DNA of 64,000 nucleotides from Microdochium bolleyi (GCA_001566295.1 KQ964251.1:129838-193837); one strand, 5' to 3'. Positions 1-11,665 are shown, counted from the stretch's first letter. Numbers and translations are program-made. Notes: generated from the letters alone by a model not told the origin.

Positions 1-404
1 CTTTAAGTATGAGATAACCTTAGGTCGTCCCTCGCCCACCGCGCCTCAAGCGTGTGAAGGTTGTCCAAAGTCACGGTCCAGCAAAGTTCACAGTCACTGA
101 TATGCACGACCATTGAAAGAGTTGTCAGGGGTATCACTTGTTTTTGCTACCTCATCTGAGGCTATGTCGATTGTATATGACACTAGGCATTGGACTAGCT
201 AATGAGTCTGAGTAGAGTCCTTTGTGACATTGCTACTCTATATTGTCTGCCCACGATGTGCTGTGCGTGAACGCCAGCTGGCTTCCACGGCTGGTTCGCG
301 AGGAAAGCCCAAATCCCATTTTGTTGATCACCGTGACCCGGATGCCGTAACGCCGTCATAAAACCATGCAGTCATTCTGTTCGCCCAGAAAACCCAGGGA
401 CAGT

Positions 405-997
405 TTACGACTGCTGGTCGGCAAGGATATCGGAGTCACCGGCGTCGAGGATGGACATGGTGCTGCAGCGGAAGAGCTTACCGCAGGCAGTGCCGAGCTC
501 AATCTGTGAGGGGGAGAAGGACGTGTAAGCCAATGCATTTACCCTCCAAAGTCTACAGGAGACTTTTTCTCGGGGTACAGCCTTGACCAAGGTCGTAGGC
601 TGGTGCGTGTAGCAGCAGGAAACGTTGCCGAGAGCAGGAGAACATGCTCCTTTCACGGCACGCTCGCTGCACACGCTGAAGGGTATGTAATACTTACGTT
701 GGTACCAGAGAAGTGGTGAACGGGGGTCTTGGACAGCATGGAGTAGTACTCGAGCTCAGACTTGCGGAGAGGAGGAGTGTTGCCAGCTAGAGTATGTGTT
801 AGCAACCGCGGTCCATTGCTCTGGTGAAGACGAGCTTGTTCGAGTTTGCACGTACCAATAATGACGAGCTTCGCCTTGCCGGTTCTCAGGGCCTTGAGGG
901 TGGACTTGTAGCCGAGAGAGACCTTACCCGACTTCATGACCAGGGCCAGACGGGAGTTGATGCTGTTGGCATCCTTCTTGTTCTTCTTGGGGGCCAT
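405..997 (-). CDS. rpl30: 60S ribosomal protein eL30 (L30), three exons
   Basis: Structural protein of the cytosolic large ribosomal subunit. Exons read on the minus strand are 997-856, 786-698 and 503-405, giving 109 residues after splicing. Intron 1 has a GTACGT donor and a CTAG acceptor. Intron 2 has a GTAAGT donor and a CACAG acceptor. The product starts MAPKKNKKDANSINSRLALV and contains the L30e blocks VSLGYKSTLKALR, NTPPLRKSELEYYSMLSKT and ELGTACGKLFR, ending in DAGDSDILADQQS. Length and motif order match yeast and human L30. It is divergently arranged with the uL16 gene, so the two probably share the 440 bp between them. The family call is near certain; the exon joins rest on phase and splice signals. 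Confidence 0.95.
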
Positions 998-1437
998 TGT
1001 GTCGGTGTTGTTTGTCGAACCTGACTGGGTGTCGTGATGTTTGGCGGTTGGTTGATGGTTGAACAGACAAGATCATGAGCCTTGGTGGCTTCCAAGCAAC
1101 TTTTCTTCAATGGCCATGGCGGACCACGATTTGCGGGCCCCATCGCCTAATTCTGCCCGCGTTCCGAATAAAAAGTTGTGCCCTAAGTGCTCCACTCGTG
1201 CTTGTGGCGGGGGAAGGAGGGAAGTGGAGGGAGGTGAATGAGAGCACAGACCACCACGGGTGTCTGACAAAGCCAGTCCGCCACCACTTCCGGTCTGACT
1301 CTTTTTTGCTTTGAAATCAAAAGTGATGGGACCCTCTCTGCCCGCGCCCGTCTCTTAAGAGTACCTGGTCTTGCTCCCTGTCGACATCACCACCCACCGA
1401 ACACCACCCAAAGCCAACCACTCAGAAATCCGTCAAG
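998..1437. promoter_or_regulatory. Divergent promoter region between eL30 and uL16
   Basis: This 440 bp stretch separates the start codons of two oppositely oriented ribosomal protein genes, so it must hold both promoters and 5' leaders. The uL16 side is rich in pyrimidines and CACC/CCACC runs just before the start (about 1370-1437), as is common for highly expressed fungal genes. I see no certain TATA box or defined ribosomal-protein promoter element. Confidence 0.6.
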
Positions 1438-2472
1438 ATGGCTCGTCGTCCCGCGAGATGCTACCGCTACTGCAAGAACAAGGTGAGCACGAAATTATAG
1501 CACCTTGTCGCCGACTTCCGACGATTCCGACGACCCGCACAAAATCGCACAGTTCCTGCTCGAGCCAAGGATGAGAGAAGGAGGATACGACAGTCGACTT
1601 GGAAGAAAGAGGATGCATGCCAGCCAACACATGGTTATATGCTACGCCGCGGCTTGACCTCGGGATTGAGGCCTTCGACAACATCAGCACCGCGACCACC
1701 TCATCCTCTCTCTCGGCTTGAACAGGCTTGCGTCATAATGCGCTTCCCGAGATCGAACCACCAAGACCAAGGATCGTAACTAACAGATTATCTTATAGCC
1801 GTACCCTAAGTCGCGGTTCAACCGTGGTGTCCCTGACCCCAAGATCCGCATCTTCGATCTTGGCCGCAAGCGCGCGAAGGTCGATGACTTCCCTCTCTGC
1901 ATCCACATGGTCTCCAACGAGTACGAGCAGCTGAGCTCTGAGGCCCTCGAGGCCGCCCGTATCTGCGCCAACAAGTACCTCGTCAAGTTCGCCGGAAAGG
2001 AGGGTTTCCACATGCGCGTCCGCGCTCACCCTTTCCACGTCGTCCGTATCAACAAGATGTTGTCTTGCGCTGGTGCCGATAGACTGCAGACTGGTATGCG
2101 TGGTGCCTGGGGTAAGCCCAACGGCACTGTCGCCCGTGTGAACATTGGCCAGATTCTCCTCAGCGTCCGCACCCGTGACTCCAGTAAGTTCCCGATGCCT
2201 GCGCTCGTACACCAAGTAGGCTTATGCTGACTCACCCCACAGACCGCGCCATCGCTCTCGAGGCTCTCCGCCGCTCGATGTACAAGTTCCCCGGTCGCCA
2301 AAAGATCATCATCTCCAAGAACTGGGGTTTCACCCCTCTTCGCCGCGAGGAGTACCTCGACAAGAAGGCTGCCGGCCACGTCAAGGTCGACGGTGCCTAC
2401 GTCCAGTTCCTCAGCAACAAGGGCAAGCTCGCTGACAACATGCGCCGCTTCCCTGAGGCTTTCGCCGAGTAA
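1438..2472 (+). CDS. rpl10: 60S ribosomal protein uL16 (L10), three exons
   Basis: uL16 is a late-assembling large-subunit protein that helps form the tRNA-binding region near the peptidyl transferase centre. Exons are 1438-1482, 1799-2183 and 2243-2472, giving 219 residues, the normal family length. The first exon encodes only MARRPARCYRYCKNK and is followed by a 316-base intron with a TAACTAAC-type branch site shortly before its TATAG acceptor. Diagnostic blocks are PYPKSRFNRGVPDPKIRIFD, VRAHPFHVVRINKMLSCAGA, RLQTGMRGAWGKP and FPGRQKIIISKNWGFT. The flexible loop region around residues 100-115 is intact. The family call is essentially certain. Confidence 0.97.
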
Positions 2473-4664
2473 AGGATGCCTTCATGCGTTTTCAAGTTGT
2501 CACACCACACCTGGGATGAGGAATTGGCGTCTAAATGGTCTCCATAGCACTGCTACATGAGAATCAATGGGATCTTGCATTTGCGAAACAGTGCATACTG
2601 CCGTTCTGTTAATGATACTTCATATGGCGAACTCTTCGTAAAGTGATGTTTTGCGTGCAGTTAGCCACTGTAGACTACCGTTATCACAAAAGTTGGTGTC
2701 CTCAAGCTGTATCCTTGAACTGAACAATATAACAGCGATGTTGATCGTCTGTTTCTGACATCTATGGATGCGTCAGACCGCCCATCGGAACCCCAGCCGA
2801 CATGTGGCGGATGAAATGCTCCAGATCCTGCGTCCCAAACCGAGAATCGTGCTCCAACAAGCACTGACACACTCAAATGCAGGTACTCTTGCTCCGGTGC
2901 GTTGTGTACGCCATTCACGCGCAAGACAGCCACTCCGCCTTCCCTTTCCTAGATGCAATACACAAACAGCGCTGTTCATCCTTCTTAAAACATCAGCACT
3001 ACTTGAACTTTTCAGAACACAAAGCCATCGTTGATGCCCTTCAAACGATTCAAGGATGGCCCTGATGTCATAGCACACACGACACGTGTAGCATGAGGGC
3101 TGCACGATGCTAATTTGGAGCAATGAACAGCACTGCCCCACGGCGTGTCACGCGCTCAGAACCGAGTGTAAAAATGGCTAGAGAAAATGGAGACGGACGC
3201 ATTGAACTCAAGCCCTACAAGAATCAAGGTGGAATTCGAGCCCATGAGGTGTCATACGATACTAGTATTCTTGCTGCCGTACCTCTGAGGTCTGGTCCTA
3301 TGTTCTGCACTGGGCCAGACGTTCTTTGTACAACCAGTAAGATGCAACCGCGTCTCCTTGCAGCAGCAGTTCGCAGTAGTGGCTATGACAATCGCTTGTC
3401 GTGCCGTGCCGGGGGAACTGCTTTCTAGAACTAGTTAGTACATCTTGACGTGTCACGTCTCAGGCGCGGGACGGGGACCAGGATGACACAGCGCTTTCGG
3501 GCGCAGAAGGAGGAAACAGCGACGGCCTTTTTGATCTGCATTGCGGTGACATGCTGGGGCACTTCATGTCGTAATCATGGTTTCAGTGTCGCCGTATCCT
3601 GCGGGTCCTCCTAGCGCATGGCCTTGGTGAACGACTTGTTGAAGTGTGGTCGAGTCAGCTGACCGCCGGACAGGACGGTTTGAGACGAGCCCCCAATAGC
3701 TTTCGTGCCAGGGAGGAGAGTGTGCAATCAAGGCACGTTGTCGCATCATCACATCATCTGGCTTGTGGGGCCCCCCTCTGGGTCATTATCCGTCTGTTGG
3801 GCAGAGAGAAGGCAAGTCGACCATGGGCACCAGCCGGAAAGACGCTCGCGCGCAACCGGTAGGAAAGCAAACAGGCCTAGTGCTGTGCCACTGGTGCGCC
3901 CGCGCGGTTTGAGCGCGGCATGGCACGCTCTCATTCGTGCTCTTGACAGCGGATCTGTCACTTTCGACCCATGTTGAACGAATCCCGAGGGGTTGCTTGA
4001 TTGTCTTAGGCGCCGATCCCGCCAGTCCGCTGCCTGGTTCAGACTGACCTGTGTGCTGGTCATCCTCCCAGCCTGTCATGTCCCGCTCCTCCGCGGGTGA
4101 TCCTCTGCTCGAGTGTGGCCAGTCCCCTCCAGCCTCGAAAAGGCCACGGCAAATCAAATCCAAGCAAGTCTTCTTCACGTCTTCATCGTTAGAGCGTTTA
4201 CCAGCCGCGTCGGAATTCCCTGCTTCCGCCAAAAAGCACACCAAAGACGTGCGACACGCTGGCCTTGGTCACCGCCGCCTCGTCCACGATAACACATCGG
4301 AACGTGGTCGGTGGAGTTCGTGCCCGACCTCCAGCACGCCTCGAGTCCTCTCTCGGACCCTTGACACCGCGTTGCTTGGGCCTGACCCGCCTTCGGATCT
4401 CCACCTCCCCAGCCCGCGATCGCAAGTGTGGGCCCGTCTCCTTATCAAGTGACGCTCTCGGCGCCTCCCCACGTCGCCGTCCTCGCATCGTTAACAACAC
4501 TCTCACCATTGTTCTTACTGTCGCCATCCCATCAACAGCCTCGCCTGCGAGTCACAGAGCTCGTGGAAGCCTGTGGGACTTTACCCAGTCAGGCTTCTCT
4601 CTCTGTACTTTCTATCCTTCCTCCCAACATTCTCCCACAAGCACAAAGCGCGCCTTCCTCCGCA
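2473..4664. other. Intergenic region, no supported gene
   Basis: About 2.2 kb between uL16 and the next plus-strand gene. The short open frames here overlap one another on both strands, lack recognisable domains and are not joined by convincing splice signals. The last 600 bases are C/T-rich and lie directly before the start at 4665, so they probably contain that gene's promoter and leader. Confidence 0.5.
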
Positions 4665-6410
4665 ATGGCGTTCCACCAGCAGGCACGGCCAGCCCTCCAA
4701 AGGGCTTATCGTCCCTCCGCTGTCGAGGACGACGCAGTCGTGCAAACACAGGCAACTCCGAACTCTCTTGAGGAATCACAGACATGGGTACTCTTCTCAC
4801 CACCAACCGAGACCGGGACGACTTCTTCGTATCTCACGGGCACCCACGCAAGTAATCTGACGCCCGGTCGCTCACGCCTCAGCGATCTCGGAAGCCTCAG
4901 GACCATATCGCAAGCCGACACGCAAGAGCCCTCCGCCAGCCTTGTTGACCCGCTGGAGCTGGAGGAGGAAGACGATGGCGAGCTTGATAGTCTTGATAGC
5001 CATTTGCCAGAGTTCCGATCCACCCCTGACTTCTTCAACTCGTCTCAAGCCCATCTGGCGTCCACTCCCGTAGTACCAGCCCACGATGGCCTCGGTTCAT
5101 TCCGCCTGGACCAGGAGCTTACGAACCCAGAGATGCAAGATCGGCTTTACGCGTTTGAGCAATACAACCCCAGACGAATTCGGCGGCGGCGCGAGAGTCT
5201 TGAGCAAGCCCAGCTGCAGGCTGGTCTGGAGGCTGAGCAAGCTGCCGAGGCTGAAAAGCTGCGGCGGATAGAATCGTGGCGGTTAGAGCAGAGTCGACTT
5301 CTACTGGACGAAGTTCAGAAAGAGACGCGTCGGAGACGGCAGTCATCCACCGAAAACGTGGCAAGCGCGAAGCCAACGTCAAAGACCAGGGCTGATGAGA
5401 TCGCCGCTTTCGATGCGCTGGGCGACCTCACCGACGACATGGTTGACAATGGTGACGACTGGCATGAGCAAAGTTACCCAAACCAGAGCGCGGACCAAGA
5501 GTCTGTCTGGGGCCGTGTCACGCGTAAAGTCATTCGCGACATTCTCGGGATCGACGACAAGATGTTGTCCGTGCTTATGGGCGAGACCCTGGCCGACGAG
5601 GAAGACCTGAGTTCGACACCCAGAGCTTCGACATTGGTTGGGCCCGAAACGAATACTGCCGAACGATCTCCTGAAAACTCCACCCCGATGAACTGGCAGG
5701 ACCGCGCACTTGAGCGCATTGCCAAAGAGCTCGGTTTGCTGGTCCACCAGCTCTCTGAGCATCCAGGGGCGTTCTCAACGTTCTCTCGCCTGCAGACTAC
5801 GCCGATCCCGTACGCCGGCTTACCCCCAATCCCTGAAAGTGCTCTCGATCCACAGTCCGCTCCCAAAGCACATACAGACGGTTCGGTCGTAATGCCTGAA
5901 TTTCGACCAACGATTGGCAATCAGACAAGGCCGATTAACGTGCCTGGTAGCCGGCCTGCGCCTCAAGCACCCCCGAACACTGCTGGGGAAAGCAGTGGCG
6001 CAGCCTTCACACAGGAAGAGTGGGAGAAGGATCTGGACATTCGGCTGGTGTTCCGCTATCTTCGATCCAGGTTCATGTCACGCTCGAGCGGGACAAGTGG
6101 CCCATCTGGCAACTCTGCGTTGAGCTCCTCAGGCTCACAAGATGTTGCTGCCAAGGCTGCTAGAGTTCGGCAACACCACCCGCTGGTGTCCCGAGCACGT
6201 CCTGCAGACCGGCGCAACTTCAAGGCGACATCACCAGCCAGCCCAGTTCTATTCCGCCCAGCATCAAGCTGTGCCAGCCAGAGTACCCGCCGCTCGGTGA
6301 GGCGAGGTAGTGGCTCGTCCTCTCGCCACTACTGGGACATAGGCGGTTCTGTTGGGACCAGCTCCATCGTAGCACCCGTCGGACCGATGGGCAGCTGGGG
6401 TGAAGTATGA
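4665..6410 (+). CDS. Conserved-looking fungal protein of unknown function, 581 aa
   Basis: Single-exon gene. I chose the ATG at 4665 because the upstream in-frame extension to 4428 is low-complexity leader-like sequence. The N-terminal part is Ser/Thr-rich with an acidic stretch (ELEEEDDGELDSLDS). Next comes a charged, probably helical segment rich in Arg, Glu and Gln around residues 185-235. A more ordered block contains WGRVTRKVIRDILGIDDKML, followed by LERIAKELGLLVHQLSEHPG and WEKDLDIRLVFRYLRSRF. The tail is basic and Ser-rich and ends GPMGSWGEV. There is no signal peptide or membrane segment. The central blocks look folded and under constraint, but I recognise no family, and no function is assigned. 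Confidence 0.8.
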   Translation: MAFHQQARPALQRAYRPSAVEDDAVVQTQATPNSLEESQTWVLFSPPTETGTTSSYLTGTHASNLTPGRSRLSDLGSLRTISQADTQEPSASLVDPLELEEEDDGELDSLDSHLPEFRSTPDFFNSSQAHLASTPVVPAHDGLGSFRLDQELTNPEMQDRLYAFEQYNPRRIRRRRESLEQAQLQAGLEAEQAAEAEKLRRIESWRLEQSRLLLDEVQKETRRRRQSSTENVASAKPTSKTRADEIAAFDALGDLTDDMVDNGDDWHEQSYPNQSADQESVWGRVTRKVIRDILGIDDKMLSVLMGETLADEEDLSSTPRASTLVGPETNTAERSPENSTPMNWQDRALERIAKELGLLVHQLSEHPGAFSTFSRLQTTPIPYAGLPPIPESALDPQSAPKAHTDGSVVMPEFRPTIGNQTRPINVPGSRPAPQAPPNTAGESSGAAFTQEEWEKDLDIRLVFRYLRSRFMSRSSGTSGPSGNSALSSSGSQDVAAKAARVRQHHPLVSRARPADRRNFKATSPASPVLFRPASSCASQSTRRSVRRGSGSSSRHYWDIGGSVGTSSIVAPVGPMGSWGEV

Positions 6411-8584
6411 AACGACGAGCACCTCTACAATTTTACACACTTTCTGTACATTATTGTGAGCGCGCAGGGAGGCCATCAACGCCTCCTTGGTGCCATCCAT
6501 TGTTTTTCAAGATCCGGGGTTTTGATTTCACACTATGGCGTACATAAAGGGGCGTCTTTGGGGGCATGGGCATTATGGCGTTGATGCGAGCACGCCAGCA
6601 CGCCAGCACACGAATATTCACAAGTCATCACGAGCATGCATCTATGGAGCATCAATACGCGTCACTCTTTAAACACAACAAATGTAGACAAGAGACAACA
6701 CAGCCCCTCGATTCACGACGGAACCTCAAGTGAACAAGGAATGTTGCGGGGAGGACTGACACCAACTGTGACATGAGGTGACAGAACTTCCTGCATAGGA
6801 TGCATCACCTATTAGTGAGCTTGCATGATGCTTCACCTAGAGAACCCTGCACGGGGGAGTTTCCCGGGGTCGGGTGAACTGTTTGCTCGCCAGCCGTGCA
6901 AGGTATAGAGTGCATGGTGAACCTCTGCGTGGGGCGACAAGTCTCAACAGGAGAGGCAGGCTCGGCAGGGTTCTCCCCTCCGGCGGTCGCAAGCGGTGTG
7001 TGCCAGCTCGACGCCTCACAGTGGTACCTTGCGGCACGGTCCTTCATGAACGACCTCCTCGAAATTCCACATAGGCCAGACTGTCTACACGTAGCCAGCC
7101 TTGTGTGCTGTGAGCCGTAGGAAAAACGCGCACTGAAAGTGCGCTACACACTTCGTTGGCTGTGCACTTTTACTGCAATATTGTACTTAAGTAGGTTTGC
7201 CGTGTCTTTGTAAGCTATACAACAGAAGACCTCTACGGTGTTAGATCGCACAACAGGCCTATCACAGGTTCAGAGAGAGAGAGAGAGGTTCAGCGGAGTA
7301 GCCAAATCCTCTCGAGTATGGGTACGGTCAACCGAGTAAATACCACACGGCCACTGTAGTCGTGCACCACTGAAACCAATGGGAACCCGTGCCGCCTCGA
7401 TCCAGTGCGCGTGATGGGGACGCGTAAAGTGGCCCTGGACACCCCCTCTTCCAGTCACAAGCGAGGGAGAGCGAGGGAAGACAACAACAAAATCCACCCA
7501 CACTTCCTGATGCGTGCGAGCTGGTCTCAAGTCTTCATATCGGCACGGAAGGAAGGAAGGAAGCGAGGGAAGTACGAGGCTGTCTCGATTGACCTGGCGG
7601 GAAGGCACGGGGGGCCTTTTCTGCATCGTCGAGTCACTGCCTCCTGCCCCAGGCCTGGCCCCCGCGTGCCAGGCTGCATGTCTGCATGACTGTGAAACCT
7701 GCACCGATGGAGCTTGCAAAGAATCACTGCCTGCACGCGCTCTCACAAGGTAGACCTGCTGAGCCTCATCTCTGATGCTGCAGAAGATGGTTCCTGATGC
7801 ACGGCGGTGCCCATAGCCGGAAAGTGTTAAAACACAATCCCCATTGTCTGGACTCCCAGCCCAAGAGCTCTAGGTCTGGCGCTCACGCGCGCCCTGGCCA
7901 TTCACAGGCCGCGAACTGGAGGCATGGCTCCTTGACGCCCGAACCCGAACTTGACCCCACCTCCGCACGTTGGCCCTCCCGCACCTTCCCTAGTGGCCGC
8001 CTCGAGCTCCTGCTTGCTCGTCCTGCACCACTCGTCTCGCGGACTACCCTTGAGATCCTCGACCTTCTCTCCCCTCGTCCTAGCTGCACAGGCAACGATC
8101 GCAGCCGCCTCGCCAAGCGACTTGCGCACCGCTAAACCTGCGAAACCTTCCAATCGACATCGCTGATCTCACATCAACATTCAGAATTCAACCCCGGCCT
8201 CATCGCACGGCAAACCCACACGCGACTTGCACCTTGTTGCCTGGACTCGACCCCGAGACACCACACCTCACAAGCGCAAAACATCGCGAGGCCTGCTGGT
8301 GCTAACCGGCAGCACCGCAATGTACTAGGTTGTCGGATCGCGACCCAGCCCTGTCTGGCGAGGTCGCTTACCTGGGATATAGCCGTACCATCGGCCACTC
8401 TGAGTCCTGCCTCCCACGACCCGACCTGCGCTTCTCCCGACTCCAACTCCTGCGCCCTCACAATCTGCATAAAGGCCGGCCGCCCTCTCCTCTCGCACAC
8501 CCGTAGCTCCCGACAACTCTCGCTCTCGAATCCCTCCTCGCTTCAATCAATGTCCACACGCAGCGTCGCGCTCCCCGAACTCCG
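6411..8584. other. Intergenic region with a short AG repeat
   Basis: About 2.2 kb between two plus-strand genes. It includes an AG dinucleotide run at about 7272-7288. From about 7800 onward the sequence becomes C-rich and probably forms the promoter and leader of the gene starting at 8585. No open frame here has a recognisable domain. Confidence 0.5.
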
Positions 8585-11500
8585 ATGGCAGGCCTCGCCC
8601 CCGACGCCTCCCTTCCCAGCACGTCTTTCTTCAATATCTTCAATGATGGCCCGTTCCAGATGAGTGCGCCGGCGCTGCCTGCTGGGGCATGCAACTTTAC
8701 AGACCTGAGCCAGGGGCCCAATGGGCCCAAGTGTGGCTGTCGTCGCTTCTGGAGTCGTGCGCCATCAGCTGGCCCGACTGGAGCCAGCCCGATCGGCCAT
8801 GGCTTCCCATCTGGAGGGAATGGCGTCGATGCTGCAGACCAAGGAGCCTGGTGCATGTGTTCGCACCATGCTTGCTTCCATGACGATATTAGAGAGGTCC
8901 CAAACACAGCCATGGTCCCTGTGAGCCCTTCCTACGCCATGGCGTACAGTGGCCAGGAAAACGAGAAGCCACGATGCAACAGGGAGCCTCTCACACCAGT
9001 GCTGCCGGAGCTGTCTTTTCCTCCGCAACCCATGGCTGTCCAGTCAGGTCGCTACGAAGCACCGAGCCACACAGAGAGATGGCCGCAACCCGAGCCTTCG
9101 GTACACAGCACCGCCAAGGTGGTGCCACAACTAGAGCCTGCATCGGCACGCATCGCCTCGCTTCCCGACACACAGGTCTGGACAGACTACATCAGATCAC
9201 AGCCCGACCAAGGCAACTTACTACCACCAATCCCAAGTCAATGCTTGATGCCATCGCAACCCAGCTCCACGACGTCATCAGTCAGAAGAGACTACTTGCG
9301 TCCATTTGCAGGTAAAGGGCTCCATACTTTGAATGGTACCAAGTCGAAACTCCAAGACCAATTGCTTGACGTGGCCGAGGTGCACTCGAGTCACGACGAC
9401 GATCATGGCAGCACAATCCGGAACACCAATGCCGACGACCAGCAGACAGTCACAAACACACCTCGTTCGACGAGGACCGTCGAGGCCGATGAGCAACGCA
9501 GCCAGCCCCCACCCTTTCCGGGTTTCTTCAGGGACACTGTTCAGCAGCTGTCATCCACAGTACAAGGGCATGACCAGAGATTAGAACGGCTGGAAAACGT
9601 GTCCTTCACTGCCGACAGCCACAATGACTGTGGAGAGAAGCATGACCACGCTGATCTCAGGGTGACTGAGGTTGAGTTCCGCGTTGGCGAATTGGAGAAG
9701 ATGCTCACTGAATCTAGTAAAGTCGACGAGTCCACGCAGAGCGTGTCGTCTGTCTGCTCAAGCAGCAGTGGTAGGATCATGGACCGTGCCGAGATATGTG
9801 GGGAGCTACGAATGCTCCGGGCTGAACTGAGTCAGCTACGTTCATTATCGTCGTCCACTTGTTACACAAACCCTTGGGAAGTCGAGGTGGTTCTGCTGCC
9901 TTTCGGTCTCAAGGGCGTCTGGATGGCGGCACATGACTTTAGCACTCAACGAACATCGACTGGCAGCAGCACAAACAGAGATGACATGCCCCCGGACGAG
10001 TGGACACAGCTTCCCAGCAGCGGTCCTACGTATGATCCGCAAAGTCCAGATCTTCCGGAGTGGGCAGGGCCAGAGCTGGACTCCGACTGGCTCCTGCCGC
10101 GAGCTGTCGCTCCGGATCGAGTCATCGACAAGAGGCTGCGCAGCAGAGGCCTTGTTAAGCGAGTCAATGTCAGGGGCCCGGATGCTCGCAGCGTACACCA
10201 AGCGGTCACTGATGCCTTCGGCCCATTATTGCGCACTCTATCGCGAATGCAGGCCAATGTCCACCACGGATCGACATACCACCATCGCGTCGCAAGTTAT
10301 CACGGCCTTCAACGACCATGGGTTCCACTGCGGAAGAAGCACAAGGACTCGCGGCTGCATTTCCTCGCACCAGAGGAGATGGTGACGCCTGTTGCCTGGA
10401 ATGTTGAGTTCTTAGCCTCCAGTGTGGTGATGAAGGCAACAGGTGTGCAACGATTGTTCATTACACACCCGGAGTCCTATGTTCAAGACCAGAGCGCATA
10501 CGACACCTGTTGGAGCTGGCAACGCTTACGAGAGCTGAGCCGCATATATGCGGACTCCCAGAGCAGCCAAGACGTCCCTGAGGCCGACGCCCTGGAAGAC
10601 TGCTGGGCCTGGACAGACCGCCTCGACGAGCGCACACCGAACACCAGTAGCTCGGAGTCCCATCATCAGTCCTTTAGTCTCCGACAAGCGGCGCAGCTCC
10701 GCCATCGGTCAATGTCGCTCTCGTCGCAGGCTTTGCGGGCAAGCATCTCAAGACCAGCATCATCAATGAATGGCAGACGGGCGCAATCGCCGCGCATCAC
10801 ACTCCCTTTGAGCAGGGATGCGCGCAGCTCACCTGGTCCTCGAAGACCCATATCCGTGCCTCCCGCGTCGCAAAGCTTGGTGTCGCCCCTCATGCCACCA
10901 CATCGACGCGTCTCCTCATACACGGCTATGCACGTCTCGGAACGCCGTCCCTCTCCCCTGATCGTCCGACCAAGCATGTCAGCCGCGTACGTGCAAGCAT
11001 CGAAGCGCCATGGAACACGATCACCAGGGTTACGGCAACGGCAGACCCCTCGATGGAGTACATCTAGTCCCAGCCCTATGCCAGAAGCGTATCACCATGG
11101 TCGTGCTACCACGCCATTCTACGCAACCCCTTATAGCATCGCGCCGATAGCAGAGGGCCGAGCCGAGCGCACCATGGGTATGAGGGCCCCATCCCGGGAT
11201 ATCGAGGTGTTCGAGGATCCGGGCAATACTAGAGCCGGACACGGAAACGTCGACAGCGAGTTCCGTGACAGTCAGATGTTAGACTACGATACATCCTTCG
11301 AACTGAATCAAAGCTTCCAGTCCCAGGACAGCGGCCAAAGCGGGTTCGACTCATCCGGCGACTCTGGAGCCCAGCGACCGCTCCCTGAAGACGAGCCGTG
11401 GCCGGGCCTCGAGGACGCCGAAAATCAGGACCCGGAGCTAGGTCTCAGCATGGACGACGGGAGACAGACTAGCAGCGAGTTCGGAGATGATCTGGACATT

Positions 11501-11665
11501 GATATACATGTGGACGACGATGCCATGAGCGACAGCAAGAGCTCTGTAGGCAGCGAAGCATCGAGTGTCCCTAGCGAGTATCCCAGCACACAGCGTGCGT
11601 GGACGAATGCCCCTGAAGGCGCATTTCCGGTGTATGAAGATAAGACGACTGCAAGGGCGAGCTAG
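8585..11665 (+). CDS. Large protein with N-terminal Cys/His cluster, unknown function, 1026 aa
   Basis: Single long exon starting at the ATG at 8585. Residues 36-99 hold a Cys/His cluster (C36, C50, C52, C90, C92, H94, H95, C97, H99) with the cores KCGCRRFW and WCMCSHHACFHDD, which could bind metal. Residues about 310-430 contain heptad-like stretches (RLERLENV, EFRVGELEKMLTE, ELRMLRAELSQLRSL) suggesting a coiled coil. A compact block around residues 430-650 follows, including NPWEVEVVLLPFGLKGVWMA, LPEWAGPELDSDWLLPRAVA and MVTPVAWNVEFLASSV. The C-terminal third is Ser/Pro/Arg-rich, then acidic. No signal peptide or membrane span is visible. The layout suggests a nuclear or scaffold protein, which is inference only. 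Confidence 0.82.
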   Translation: MAGLAPDASLPSTSFFNIFNDGPFQMSAPALPAGACNFTDLSQGPNGPKCGCRRFWSRAPSAGPTGASPIGHGFPSGGNGVDAADQGAWCMCSHHACFHDDIREVPNTAMVPVSPSYAMAYSGQENEKPRCNREPLTPVLPELSFPPQPMAVQSGRYEAPSHTERWPQPEPSVHSTAKVVPQLEPASARIASLPDTQVWTDYIRSQPDQGNLLPPIPSQCLMPSQPSSTTSSVRRDYLRPFAGKGLHTLNGTKSKLQDQLLDVAEVHSSHDDDHGSTIRNTNADDQQTVTNTPRSTRTVEADEQRSQPPPFPGFFRDTVQQLSSTVQGHDQRLERLENVSFTADSHNDCGEKHDHADLRVTEVEFRVGELEKMLTESSKVDESTQSVSSVCSSSSGRIMDRAEICGELRMLRAELSQLRSLSSSTCYTNPWEVEVVLLPFGLKGVWMAAHDFSTQRTSTGSSTNRDDMPPDEWTQLPSSGPTYDPQSPDLPEWAGPELDSDWLLPRAVAPDRVIDKRLRSRGLVKRVNVRGPDARSVHQAVTDAFGPLLRTLSRMQANVHHGSTYHHRVASYHGLQRPWVPLRKKHKDSRLHFLAPEEMVTPVAWNVEFLASSVVMKATGVQRLFITHPESYVQDQSAYDTCWSWQRLRELSRIYADSQSSQDVPEADALEDCWAWTDRLDERTPNTSSSESHHQSFSLRQAAQLRHRSMSLSSQALRASISRPASSMNGRRAQSPRITLPLSRDARSSPGPRRPISVPPASQSLVSPLMPPHRRVSSYTAMHVSERRPSPLIVRPSMSAAYVQASKRHGTRSPGLRQRQTPRWSTSSPSPMPEAYHHGRATTPFYATPYSIAPIAEGRAERTMGMRAPSRDIEVFEDPGNTRAGHGNVDSEFRDSQMLDYDTSFELNQSFQSQDSGQSGFDSSGDSGAQRPLPEDEPWPGLEDAENQDPELGLSMDDGRQTSSEFGDDLDIDIHVDDDAMSDSKSSVGSEASSVPSEYPSTQRAWTNAPEGAFPVYEDKTTARAS

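Noticed and set aside
1483..1798. Possible snoRNA inside the first uL16 intron
   Set aside because: Ribosomal protein introns often host snoRNAs, but I could not find a matching pair of C and D boxes or a clear H/ACA layout.
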